From positions 37,232-101,231 of the forward strand of contig JAVBMD010000023.1 in NCBI GenBank assembly GCA_031552825.1: 64,000 nucleotides of DNA, given 5' to 3'. This stretch comes from WQXF01 sp031552825. GTDB lineage: Bacteria > Bacillota > Clostridia > Christensenellales > Aristaeellaceae. Below, piece by piece: positions 27,858 through 35,458 of this stretch (position 1 is the first letter of the stretch; every line of letters starts with the position of its first letter). The notes beneath the pieces are model-generated. The model ran no database searches, was not told where the DNA came from, and worked only from the letters and a program-made list of their open reading frames with translations. The position numbers and the translations under genes were made by a program.

Positions 27858-27863
27858 TATAAT
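27858..27863 (+). promoter_or_regulatory. Probable -10 box for the hpf operon
   Basis: Consensus TATAAT 75 bp before the hpf start. The -35 at the right distance (TGTTCA, 27835-27840) matches poorly, so another sigma factor or an activator may be involved. Confidence 0.45.
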
Positions 27864-27938
27864 AAGGACGTAAACCAACCCGGTCGGGGAGCGAACCCTC
27901 CAATCGCTCCAATATGTACCAAGAAGGAGGTTCACAAA

Positions 27939-28505
27939 ATGATCGTCCGATTCTCAACCAAAGAAGCCAGGCTGCCCGAGGATACCCTGCATGCAATGGA
28001 GAAAAAGGTGCATGCGCGCTTAGATCCGTACTACCGCAACGAAGCTGCTGACGCGACCACCGTGCTTGTCAAGATTTCCGAAAAAAAGCACTTCTTTAAG
28101 ATGGAGATCAATATGCCGTATGGCGGGCAACTGTTGCGCACCGAGCACGAGGAGCGCGATAACGCGATGCCCGCGCTGGATAAGGGGCTCGACGTGCTGG
28201 AGCGCCAAGTAAAAAAACATAAGACGCGCATGAACCGCAACCTCCGCGAGAGCATCAAGGACGAGGCCGCCGCGCTGGTGGAAGACGCCGCCGGAACCGA
28301 GGCCGTGGCAATGGACGACGGCGAGGAGTACCGCGTGGTCAAGGTCAAGCGCTATGAAGCCAAGCCCATGTCGGTGCAGGACGCGCTGCTGCAAATGGAC
28401 TTGCTGGGGCACAGCTTCTTCATGTTCCACAACACCGAGACCAACGCCGTCTGCACCGCCTACCGCCGCACCGATGGCGACTACGGCTTGATCGAGCTGG
28501 TATAA
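27939..28505 (+). CDS. hpf: Ribosome hibernation-promoting factor, long form
   Basis: 188 residues. The N-terminal HPF/YfiA domain (about 1-95) binds the 30S decoding region. The C-terminal domain (about 130-188, VVKVKRYEAKPMSVQDALLQMDLLGHSFFMF) dimerises ribosomes into 100S particles. The long form is typical of Gram-positives. The ATG at 27939 follows AAGAAGGAGGTTCACAAA. First gene of a small operon with the next two genes. Confidence 0.95.
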   Translation: MIVRFSTKEARLPEDTLHAMEKKVHARLDPYYRNEAADATTVLVKISEKKHFFKMEINMPYGGQLLRTEHEERDNAMPALDKGLDVLERQVKKHKTRMNRNLRESIKDEAAALVEDAAGTEAVAMDDGEEYRVVKVKRYEAKPMSVQDALLQMDLLGHSFFMFHNTETNAVCTAYRRTDGDYGLIELV

Positions 28506-28535
28506 CCCCGCGCACGCCCGAAAGGAGAAACCGAG

Positions 28536-28811
28536 TTGAACAGGCAACAAAGAACCCTGCTGATCGCCTTGGCAGGCACGCTGGCGCTGGTGCTGGTGAT
28601 TATTCTGGCGCTGACGCTGGTGCGCGGCGGCGCCGATAAAACGCAGCCGATGCCGGATCTGCCCATTATCACCGCCACGCCGGAGCCCACCGCGCCGCCG
28701 GTTTCCGAACAGGAGCTGGAGAATCTGGCGCTCTCCGAGGAGGCTGACGATCACGACATCGTCGATGAGTATGATCCGGAGGCCAACGCCACGACCGAGC
28801 CGATTGACTAG
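28536..28811 (+). CDS. Small membrane-anchored acidic protein
   Basis: 91 residues. One N-terminal transmembrane helix (about 8-29) follows a basic start, so the rest is outside. The outside part is a Pro/Thr-rich stretch (ATPEPTAPPVSEQE) followed by a highly acidic tail (EEADDHDIVDEYDPEA). No family is recognised. The TTG start at 28536 follows AAAGGAGAAACCGAG, 30 bases after hpf. Confidence 0.65.
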   Translation: MNRQQRTLLIALAGTLALVLVIILALTLVRGGADKTQPMPDLPIITATPEPTAPPVSEQELENLALSEEADDHDIVDEYDPEANATTEPID

Positions 28812-28836
28812 CCGATATAATGCGAAAGAGAGCTGA

Positions 28837-29502
28837 TTGATCCTGCGCGAGGACGATATTGAGCATCTGAAGAATTGGTATGGCACGCGCTATCAGGAGC
28901 ACGGGATTTCACCGAAATCGCTGGGCTGGGACAAAGGGAAGCAGAACGTCCGCTTCGATGTGCTGACCTCTCAGTACGATTTTTCCGGCAAGTCTGTGCT
29001 GGATATCGGCTGCGGCTTTGGCGAGCTGACCCGTACGCTGGATCAAAAGGCGGAGGGATATGCCTACACCGGCATCGACCTGATGGAACCGTTTGTGCGG
29101 GATGCGCGGCGGCTGCACGAGGGGGAAGATGCACAGTTTGTCTGTGGCGATTTTCTGACGCACCCGTTTGAACGGCGCTTTGATTACTGCGTCTCCTCCG
29201 GCGTGTTCAACCACAAGCTGGACATCGATGGCTACGAGTTTATCCGGCAATGCATCGAGCGAGGCCTGTCGCTGGCGAAGGATGGGCTGGCTTTCGACTT
29301 CCTGTCGGATCGCGTGGACTATCCGCTGGAGCATACCTTCCACAGTAATCCGATGAAGGTACTAGAGATCGCGTATTCCTTCTCGCGCAATGTGGTGCTG
29401 CGCAACGACTACATGCCCTTCGAATTTTCGCTGTTTGTCTTTAAGGACGATTCCTTCGAGAAATCCGATACGCTGTTTTCTCGATACAAAAAACAGAGAT
29501 GA
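28837..29502 (+). CDS. Class I SAM-dependent methyltransferase
   Basis: 221 residues. Motif I is VLDIGCGFGELTRTL, followed by YTGIDLMEPFVRDARRL and a VCGDFLTHPF acidic/DF post-motif. The central FDYCVSSGVFNHKLD and the C-terminal VVLRNDYMPFEFSLFVFK complete a small-molecule or protein methyltransferase. Substrate unknown. TTG start at 28837 with GAAAGAGAGCTGA upstream. Last gene of the hpf operon. The terminator hairpin lies 25 bases downstream. Confidence 0.8.
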   Translation: MILREDDIEHLKNWYGTRYQEHGISPKSLGWDKGKQNVRFDVLTSQYDFSGKSVLDIGCGFGELTRTLDQKAEGYAYTGIDLMEPFVRDARRLHEGEDAQFVCGDFLTHPFERRFDYCVSSGVFNHKLDIDGYEFIRQCIERGLSLAKDGLAFDFLSDRVDYPLEHTFHSNPMKVLEIAYSFSRNVVLRNDYMPFEFSLFVFKDDSFEKSDTLFSRYKKQR

Positions 29503-29527
29503 TTTCTGATCTCGGTTCAAACACAAA

Positions 29528-29551
29528 AGGGGCTGTCGCATGACAGCCCCT
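29528..29551. terminator. Terminator hairpin abutting repeat copy 2
   Basis: Perfect 10-bp stem AGGGGCTGTC/GACAGCCCCT with a GCAT loop. A's precede it, but the expected downstream T-run is replaced by the repeat element starting at 29551. Confidence 0.7.
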
Positions 29552-29749
29552 CAGCGTATCAACAAAGTAGTCTGATGCGTAGAGAAGGATTCCAAAGGGC
29601 GAGCGATAAGCCCTTTTGCCGCCCTTCGCAAAGGGTGGAATTCCTAACAAACCTTGCTTCGAGGCATTTCGCATCTGCGGATGCGACCAGGGCTTTGCGA
29701 TCGCCCTGGACCTTCGCAGCCCATCTGCGTGACTTTGTTGATGGTCTGA
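29551..29749 (+). repeat. 199-bp dispersed element with terminal inverted repeats, copy 2
   Basis: Same length and almost the same sequence as copy 1, opposite orientation. The left end TCAGCGTATCAACAAAGT and the right end ACTTTGTTGATGGTCTGA form the terminal inverted repeat. The interior hairpins are conserved. Immediately right of it is a second, imperfect CTTTATTGATAGCC, resembling a repeated end. Together with the hairpin it fills the 345-base gap between the methyltransferase and the next gene. Confidence 0.85.
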
Positions 29750-29778
29750 CTTTATTGATAGCCTGCCTTTTCAGCGCA

Positions 29779-29807
29779 TTGTGCAGGCCTCTTGAATGTG
29801 GTATAAT
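29779..29807 (+). promoter_or_regulatory. Promoter for the secreted-protein gene
   Basis: TTGTGC (29779-29784), a 17-bp spacer and TATAAT (29802-29807), 40 bp upstream of the ATG. Confidence 0.65.
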
Positions 29808-29847
29808 TTGCTAGTAGCTAAAATCGCACAGAAATGGAGGAAGAAGA

Positions 29848-30498
29848 ATGCGTAAACTTATGTCCGGTATCATCATCTTGTTTGTGCTGATCGCCAGCGT
29901 TTTGCCGCTGGCAATCGCGCAAGCCGATAAAAAAAAGCCGGCGGCACCGAAGGAAATAATGTATCAGGACAGGCAGAAAGCAGGCAAGATAGCGCTGATA
30001 ACGGTTTACTACTGGATCGATGTGTTTAACTTCCAAGAGATTGCGGAATGCAGAGCCTCCGAAGACGGAACCGAATGGCAGTTCTCTGACGGGGAAGACT
30101 GGGTCGATTATTACGCGCTTTCGGAGGGTGTTCGCAAGCCGATGGCAAAGGATAAGCAGGGCTTTTTCTTTGTCCCTGAATCGGAGCTGAGCGCATATGT
30201 TTGCGCGATGGAGCAGGGCGGCTTTCAGCTGGCAAAGGTCGAGGAGGATGTTGTTTATATACCGGTGCGGTTAGCGAAAGAAAAGTGGAAAGCCTATTAT
30301 CCTAAAGTAACCGTTACGATAGAAGGCAAAGGCGCCGAGACGGTTTGCACCGTAAAACTCCCGAAGACAAAAGCTTCGGTATTCAAATCGCTGCAGAAAG
30401 ATAATTTCGTGTTTAAGACCATCGATGGCGAAGAATATATTTCAATCAAAAGCTATTTGAGCATACTAAAAAAGGCAGCAGGGATACCTTCGCTTTAA
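29848..30498 (+). CDS. Secreted protein, unknown function, AT-richer than neighbours
   Basis: 216 residues. A signal peptide (MRKLMSGIIILFVLIASVLPLAIAQA) is followed by a Lys-rich start and a mixed alpha/beta body with many aromatic residues (YYWIDVFNFQEIAEC, EDWVDYYALSEGV). No family is recognised. Codon choice (AAA, GAA, ATA, TTT) is visibly less GC-rich than in the surrounding genes. The gene sits between repeat copy 2 and a long terminator, so it may be a recent arrival. ATG at 29848 behind TGGAGGAAGAAG. Own promoter and terminator. Confidence 0.75.
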   Translation: MRKLMSGIIILFVLIASVLPLAIAQADKKKPAAPKEIMYQDRQKAGKIALITVYYWIDVFNFQEIAECRASEDGTEWQFSDGEDWVDYYALSEGVRKPMAKDKQGFFFVPESELSAYVCAMEQGGFQLAKVEEDVVYIPVRLAKEKWKAYYPKVTVTIEGKGAETVCTVKLPKTKASVFKSLQKDNFVFKTIDGEEYISIKSYLSILKKAAGIPSL

Positions 30499-30560
30499 GG
30501 CGCGGCAGCGCTTTGGGCACATGCATCCCCCATACCCGCCGATAGACTATACGCGATTAA

Positions 30561-30623
30561 AAAGCCGCCTCGTTGACGGCAGGCGCGCAATGCATGCCTG
30601 CCGTCAATGGAGCGGCTTCTTTT
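30561..30623. terminator. Long bidirectional terminator
   Basis: Extended hairpin: AAAGCCGC pairs with GCGGCTT and the inner GACGGCAGGC pairs with GCCTGCCGTC, with A/T runs on both outer sides. It serves both the secreted-protein gene and the leftward FMN-reductase operon. Confidence 0.8.
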
Positions 30624-30633
30624 GAGCAATCCT

Positions 30634-31260
30634 TTATCGAATAAAATTGGTGCGCACCCTCGCCGGAGCCTCGGGCAGCGGTTCGGCGGCGCGCCCCGCC
30701 GCTAGGCAGCGCATCAGCCAGGCCATGTTGCGCCCCAAGCACTCGAGCACCTGCGCTCCCTCGCCGTCCTGCATCAGTTCCTCGCCGCTGCCGTTGCCGT
30801 GGGCGACGTTCCAATAGTGGGTCGGCACCTGCACCATCTGCCCCAAGGTCAAGTAATTGCTTAGCTGGTGGAAGGTGGCGATGCCGCCGGTGCGCCGCAG
30901 GCAGGCCACGGAGAGGGCGGCTTTGAAGCGGAAGGGGCCGCCGCTGTAGAAAAAGCGGTCGAGGAAGCACTTCATCGTGCCGGCGATGCTGCCGTAATAG
31001 ACCGGGCTGGCGAGGATCAGCCCGTCGGCCTCGCGCATCTTGGCGACCAGCGCGTTGACCGGATCGTCGGCAAACACGCAGCCCGCCGCACCCGGCTTGC
31101 GGCACCCTCCGCAGCCGGTGCATCCGTGCAGCGCGAGGTGGCCGATCTGCACGGTTTCGACTTGGATGTCCTGCCGGTTCAGCTCTTGGGCGATCAGGCC
31201 GATGGCGGTCGCGGTGGTGCCTTGGGCGTGCGGGCTGCCGTTGATGGCGAGAACCTTCAT
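30634..31260 (-). CDS. Flavodoxin-fold NADPH-dependent FMN reductase-like protein
   Basis: 208 residues. The N-terminal MKVLAINGSPHAQGTTATAI is the FMN phosphate-binding loop of the iron-sulfur-flavoprotein/WrbA-like group. ILASPVYYGSIAGTMKCFLDR is the second flavin-contact loop. CTGCGGCRKPGAAGC (about residues 47-61) could be redox active or metal binding. A quinone- or disulfide-reducing role is likely, partner unknown. ATG at 31260 follows AAAGGAGGATGCGCTC. Last gene of the walJ operon, 28 bases after rlmH. Confidence 0.85.
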   Translation of the reverse strand: MKVLAINGSPHAQGTTATAIGLIAQELNRQDIQVETVQIGHLALHGCTGCGGCRKPGAAGCVFADDPVNALVAKMREADGLILASPVYYGSIAGTMKCFLDRFFYSGGPFRFKAALSVACLRRTGGIATFHQLSNYLTLGQMVQVPTHYWNVAHGNGSGEELMQDGEGAQVLECLGRNMAWLMRCLAAGRAAEPLPEAPARVRTNFIR

Positions 31261-31288
31261 GAGCGCATCCTCCTTTGATTCGTGGAGA

Positions 31289-31771
31289 TTATTTGTGGTA
31301 ACGTTCGTGCGCGTTGATCTTGGCGGCGCGATAGAGCTGCTCGAGCAGCATGACCCGCGCCAGTTGGTGCGGAAAGGTCATGGGCGAGAGCGAGAGGCGT
31401 TCATCGGCGCGGCGAACCACCGCCGCATCCAGCCCCAGCGAGCCGCCGACGACCCACACGGCGCGTTTTTTCTCGCCCTGCAGCTGCCAGTCCGCGATGC
31501 GCTGCGCCAACGCTTCGCTGGCGCAGGGCTTGCCTTCGATGCACAGCGCGATCACGTGGTCGCCGGGACGCAGCGCCGCCAGCAGCCGCTCGCCTTCCTT
31601 GCGCAGCACCTCGGCTTCCAGCGCGGCGGAGGGCTGCGCCGGTTCCGGCAAATCGGGGATCTCGATCTCCTCGAAAGCGCCGAAACGCTTCAGCCGCTTA
31701 CTATATTCGTCGGCGGCGTCGCGATAGAAGCGCTCGCGCAACTTGCCGACGCACAACAGCGCCATGTTCAT
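31289..31771 (-). CDS. rlmH: 23S rRNA (pseudouridine(1915)-N3)-methyltransferase
   Basis: SPOUT-class enzyme of 160 residues (formerly YbeA/YydA) that methylates pseudouridine 1915 in helix 69 of assembled 70S ribosomes. GKLRERFYRDAADEYSKRL, the knot region VWVVGGSLGLDAAVVRRAD and the C-terminal LARVMLLEQLYRAAKINAHERYHK are all diagnostic. It overlaps the upstream CPBP gene by 4 bases. In B. subtilis it also lies a short way downstream of walJ (yycJ). Confidence 0.97.
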   Translation of the reverse strand: MNMALLCVGKLRERFYRDAADEYSKRLKRFGAFEEIEIPDLPEPAQPSAALEAEVLRKEGERLLAALRPGDHVIALCIEGKPCASEALAQRIADWQLQGEKKRAVWVVGGSLGLDAAVVRRADERLSLSPMTFPHQLARVMLLEQLYRAAKINAHERYHK

Positions 31772-32697
31772 GCGCCCACCCCCGCGCGAAGAATGTACTG
31801 CGCAAGGAACGCCAGCAGCAGAAGCGCCAGCACAAGCTTCTCTACCAGCGTGAGCCGACGATCGCCGGGCACGAATACCCGCGGCGGATTTTTTCGCACC
31901 GCCGCGCGCATCGGATAGTAGAGCAGCGCCGCCGCCAGCGGGGCGAACAGCAACACCCGCATAAGGCTGGGGAGAAGGAAATCTGCCGCGGAAATGCCAG
32001 CGGACGCGGAATCCGCCACGCGGCCGCCTGCATAGCTAAGCAGCACCGAGCAAGCGTTATAGGCGGCATGAAACAATATCGACGCCCACAGCGAGCCGTA
32101 TCCGACAAAAAGCCAGCCCAGCAAAAAGCCCAACAGCACATGGGCAGGCAACGCGACGAGCTGGCCGTGCATCAGGCCAAATAGCAGCCCGCTCATCAGC
32201 ACCGCGAAGCGCGAGCCGCGAATCTCCAGCGAGGACAGCACCAGCCCGCGCATCAGCAGCTCCTCGCACAGCGCCGGGGTGAGCGCGACCGCCACAAAGG
32301 CGTAAAGCAAAGACCCGCTGCTATCCGGAACCGGGAGGCCGCTCAGCGGTGCGGGCAGCGACAGCGCGTCGAGCAATAGATACCACAGGGTTACGAGGTT
32401 GTTGAGCGCGAATACCGTCATCAGCGCGCCCAGCGAGAGCGAGAGCCATGCGCCGCGCGGCAGACCCTGCAGGCGCGGCCGAAGCGAGGCGAGGCTGAAC
32501 GGATCCAGCTTGAAAAAGAACCACGCGGGCAGGCCGACGCACAAGGCTTGCTGCGCGATCAGCAGCATATAGGCTACCGGCGGACTGATCTCTATATCGA
32601 AAAGCAGCATGTGAAAAAACCTGTTGACCTGCGGCATGCTGATGAACACAAACAAGAGCAACAGCAAAGCGCCCAACACGGGCGGTGTGTGCTGCAA
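31768..32697 (-). CDS. CPBP-family intramembrane metalloprotease
   Basis: About 309 residues with seven to nine transmembrane helices. The CAAX-protease/bacteriocin-processing (ABI) motifs are present: CEELLMRGL (EExxxR), GLLFGLMHG (FxxxH) and ILFHAAYNA (HxxxN). The start is not clear. The open frame runs into the upstream gene, and I chose the TTG at 32697 behind AAGAGG. A start a few codons upstream is possible. It sits where B. subtilis has htrA, between walJ and rlmH, so an envelope-protease role is reasonable. Confidence 0.85.
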   Translation of the reverse strand: MQHTPPVLGALLLLLFVFISMPQVNRFFHMLLFDIEISPPVAYMLLIAQQALCVGLPAWFFFKLDPFSLASLRPRLQGLPRGAWLSLSLGALMTVFALNNLVTLWYLLLDALSLPAPLSGLPVPDSSGSLLYAFVAVALTPALCEELLMRGLVLSSLEIRGSRFAVLMSGLLFGLMHGQLVALPAHVLLGFLLGWLFVGYGSLWASILFHAAYNACSVLLSYAGGRVADSASAGISAADFLLPSLMRVLLFAPLAAALLYYPMRAAVRKNPPRVFVPGDRRLTLVEKLVLALLLLAFLAQYILRAGVGA

Positions 32698-32762
32698 AGC
32701 GGGAACCTCTTGCTCCTTTAGACGGTCTTGTTCCAGCGCAAACAACTCCTTGTGCGGCGATA

Positions 32763-33560
32763 TCAGGCGATGGTATACAGCGCGCCGACGCGATCCTGCC
32801 ACGCCATATCCAGCCGGTATTCCTCGCCGCAGCGGATGCCGATGGCGGCCAGCGCCTCGCGCACGGTTTGGTAGGCCAGCTCGGGCAGGTTGTTTTCGTG
32901 GCTCAAGTGGCCGAGCACGCAGGCGCCCACGCCGGTGGCGGCCAGCTCGCACAGTGCCTTGCCGCAATCGGCGTTGGAAAGGTGGCCGTTGCGGCCACGG
33001 ATGCGGCTCTTGAGCCGCTGCGGATAGCGCCCGGTTTCCAGCATGCGCAGGTCGTGGTTGGCCTCGATGAGCAGCAGATCCGCGCCGGATACCGCGCGCA
33101 GCCACCCGGGCTGGATGTGGCCCAGGTCGGTGGCGATGGCGACCTTGCGCCCGCCGTGCAGCAGGCTAAAGCCCACCGGCTCGGCGGCGTCGTGGGGGAT
33201 GGCGAAGGGCACCACGCCGACGTCGCGCACGTAGAAATCCTCGCCGGTGCGAAACACCCGCTGATTGCGCGCGGCCACCTCGCCGACCTTTCCGCCCATC
33301 GCCGCCCAAGTACCCGCGTTGGCGTACACCGGCAGGTCCAGCTTGCGAGAAAGCGCGCCTACGCCGCGGATGTGGTCGCTGTGCTCGTGGGTAATCAGGA
33401 TGCCGTTCAGCGTGGCGGGATCCACGCCCAGCGAGGAAAGCGCGCTCAGCAGCGCCTTGGCGGAAAGCCCGGCATCGATGAGCAGACGCGTGTTCCCGGC
33501 CTCCAAATAGGAGGCGTTGCCGGAGGAGCCGCTGAACAGGGGGCAGAAAACCAAGGCCAT
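32763..33560 (-). CDS. walJ: MBL-fold metallo-hydrolase WalJ (YycJ-like)
   Basis: 265 residues. The metallo-beta-lactamase motif THEHSDH binds two metals, and FSGSSGNASYLEAG and HLSNADCGKAL are typical of the WalJ/YycJ branch of putative exonucleases. It is usually encoded downstream of the walRK two-component genes, but walRK are not in this window. First gene of the leftward operon walJ-CPBP-rlmH-FMN reductase, with a promoter at 33624-33652. The ribosome site at the ATG is weak. Confidence 0.92.
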   Translation of the reverse strand: MALVFCPLFSGSSGNASYLEAGNTRLLIDAGLSAKALLSALSSLGVDPATLNGILITHEHSDHIRGVGALSRKLDLPVYANAGTWAAMGGKVGEVAARNQRVFRTGEDFYVRDVGVVPFAIPHDAAEPVGFSLLHGGRKVAIATDLGHIQPGWLRAVSGADLLLIEANHDLRMLETGRYPQRLKSRIRGRNGHLSNADCGKALCELAATGVGACVLGHLSHENNLPELAYQTVREALAAIGIRCGEEYRLDMAWQDRVGALYTIA

Positions 33561-33623
33561 CGCCAGCTTTCTTACTTGCGTACTTTTTTACGGTAGGCTG
33601 ATTTGCGGGGGTCTATGGTATGC

Positions 33624-33652
33624 ATTATATCGCGTGTCAAGCTTTTGAGCAA
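33624..33652 (-). promoter_or_regulatory. Promoter for the walJ operon
   Basis: On the minus strand TTGCTC (33647-33652), a 17-bp spacer and a consensus TATAAT (33624-33629), 64 bp upstream of the ATG. Confidence 0.65.
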
Positions 33653-33758
33653 TACAATGGATTGTGTTTTTATGGTATTGCCGAATAAGGGTGCTTGCGC
33701 CGCCGCCCAAAACCTGCGATAATGGTGCCCACCGATTCACGCGAAGGGAGCTGAGCGC

Positions 33759-34061
33759 ATGGAGGAACAGAGCAGGCTGTGGGCGCGCAAGATGCGCGGG
33801 CAGCGCATCCTCGCCAGCGAAACCGAGCCTTGCGATCCCGCCAATCCCCAAACCGCGCTGCAAGAAATCTGCCGCCGCTTGGATGTGCAGCGCCCGATGT
33901 GGCTCGGCAAGCATCAAAAGGAATACGATGCCTTCCGCCGCACCGCCTTTACGCAAGAGCACTTTATCGAGCCGGTGGCTTTTTCGCGGCTGGAGATCGA
34001 ACTGATCCTGCCCGAGGATCAGAAGAAAAAGGCGCAGCGCAATCCCTACACCGACGCATAG
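33759..34061 (+). CDS. Conserved small cytosolic protein, unknown function
   Basis: 100 residues. A compact alpha/beta protein. The central RRLDVQRPMWLGKHQKEYDAF and HFIEPVAFSRLEIELI look like a conserved clostridial family I recall only as hypothetical. No catalytic motif is evident. ATG at 33759 follows GAAGGGAGCTGAGCGC. Confidence 0.7.
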   Translation: MEEQSRLWARKMRGQRILASETEPCDPANPQTALQEICRRLDVQRPMWLGKHQKEYDAFRRTAFTQEHFIEPVAFSRLEIELILPEDQKKKAQRNPYTDA

Positions 34062-34154
34062 CCGGTCGCGCTAAGAAAAAAATTTCCTGCCAAACGCTTA
34101 AATATTTTCCCAGCCGGGCATACTGTGTGCAAACATGGCTTGGGAGGGATTGGC

Positions 34155-34355
34155 ATGGATCGACTATCGCTGCTTTTAGCGATCATCGGTGCGATCAACT
34201 GGGGGCTCATCGGCCTGTTCCAGTTCGATCTGGTGGCGTTTTTGTTTGGAGGGCAGGGCGCGGTGCTCAGCCGCATCGTGTACGGGCTGGTCGGCGCGGC
34301 GGGGCTGTGGTGCATCACGCTGCTGTTTCGAGATCGGGAGATCATCAAGGAATAG
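34155..34355 (+). CDS. DUF378 membrane protein (YuzA-like)
   Basis: 66 residues with two transmembrane helices. The DUF378 signature LLAIIGAINWGLIGLFQFDLV and a second helix ending GLWCITLLF are clear. Function unknown, common in Bacillota. ATG at 34155 follows GGGAGGGATTGGC. Followed by a good terminator. Confidence 0.88.
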   Translation: MDRLSLLLAIIGAINWGLIGLFQFDLVAFLFGGQGAVLSRIVYGLVGAAGLWCITLLFRDREIIKE

Positions 34356-34369
34356 AAACCGAGCTGGTT

Positions 34370-34396
34370 TGCCGCTCCGCTGTTCGGGGCGGTTTT
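34370..34396 (+). terminator. Terminator of the DUF378 gene
   Basis: 8-bp stem CCGCTCCG/CGGGGCGG followed by TTTTTT. Confidence 0.85.
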
Positions 34397-34539
34397 TTCT
34401 ATCCGCAAACGCGGAAAACATGCAGGATGTGCCCGCTTTCGTTCGTTGTATGCACATACTCGGCATGAGCAATGCTTAAGAATTGTTAGAATTAGCAGAA
34501 TTGGAAAAAACACCGGTACACTCCGCCGCCGATATGTAG

Positions 34540-34545
34540 TATAAT
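34540..34545 (+). promoter_or_regulatory. Probable -10 box for the cdaA operon
   Basis: Consensus TATAAT 50 bp before the cdaA start. No good -35 at the usual distance. A near-palindromic GATGTCATGACATCG lies between it and the gene (34561-34575) and could be an operator. Confidence 0.4.
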
Positions 34546-34594
34546 GTTTCTGAATGAAGCGATGTCATGACATCGCGGAAAGCGGGGGGCGCTT

Positions 34595-35458
34595 TTGACC
34601 CAACTGTGGCAACAGATTAATACCATGTGGTGGAATATCCTGCACCGACCTTCCGTCTCGGATGTGCTGGATATTCTTCTCGTCACTTTTTTGGTATATC
34701 AGTTGCTCAAGTTTACCCGCGAAACCCGCGTCAGCCAAGTGCTTAAGGGGCTGGCGGTGCTGCTCATCAGCACTTGGCTAAGCGAGGTATTCAAGCTGCG
34801 CACCATCAATTGGATCCTGCGCTGGCTGGTCAACGCCGGTGCGGTGCTCGTGGTGGTGCTGTTCCAGCCGGAGATTCGCCGCGTGCTGGAGGAGATTGGC
34901 CGCGCGCCGCTGCTGAAAAAGATGCGCGAGGAAGAGGTGCAGGTCGACCGGGTGGTGGCCGAGCTGGTGCAGGCGCTGGTCAACATGTCCAAGCGCCGCG
35001 TCGGCGCGCTGATCGTGCTGGAGCGCGGCACGCACCTCAAAGAGGTTTGCGATACAGGCACCCGCGTGGATGGCTACGTCAGCCAGCCGTTGATCGAAAA
35101 CATATTCGAGCCCAACACGCCGCTGCACGACGGCGCGGTCATCATCCGCGAGGATCGCGTGCTGGCGGCGGCCTGCGTGCTGCGCCTTTCCGAGGGCATC
35201 GGCATCAGCCGTGAGCTGGGCACGCGCCATCGCGCCGCCATCGGCATTTCCGAAGGCACGGATGCCATCGCCCTCATCGTATCGGAGGAGACCGGCATCA
35301 TCTCGATGGCACGGGCGGGCAAGCTAACGCGGCATATGGACGCCCGATCGCTGACCGCGCTGCTGCAAAGCGTGTACGATCAGCCGGAGCGCGGCGGCAT
35401 TCTCTCCACCATCCTAGCGAAAAGGAGGCGTGCGGAGCATGAGCCAACTCGAGAATAA
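34595..35458 (+). CDS. cdaA: Diadenylate cyclase CdaA
   Basis: Membrane-bound DAC enzyme of 287 residues that makes c-di-AMP from two ATP, controlling potassium, osmolyte and cell-wall homeostasis. Three N-terminal transmembrane helices (about 20-90) are followed by the DisA_N domain with the catalytic PLHDGAVII (DGA) and GTRHRAAIG (RHR) motifs. The TTG start at 34595 follows AGCGGGGGGCGC. It overlaps cdaR by 20 bases, the canonical partner. The usual third gene, glmM, is absent here. Confidence 0.96.
   Translation: MTQLWQQINTMWWNILHRPSVSDVLDILLVTFLVYQLLKFTRETRVSQVLKGLAVLLISTWLSEVFKLRTINWILRWLVNAGAVLVVVLFQPEIRRVLEEIGRAPLLKKMREEEVQVDRVVAELVQALVNMSKRRVGALIVLERGTHLKEVCDTGTRVDGYVSQPLIENIFEPNTPLHDGAVIIREDRVLAAACVLRLSEGIGISRELGTRHRAAIGISEGTDAIALIVSEETGIISMARAGKLTRHMDARSLTALLQSVYDQPERGGILSTILAKRRRAEHEPTRE

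Noticed and set aside
29575..29814. 79-codon frame across repeat copy 2
   Set aside because: Similar frames occur in the other copies, but no ribosome site is present, and structure is kept better than any reading frame.
34062..34154. Gene in the gap before DUF378
   Set aside because: No start with a ribosome site and no coding pattern.
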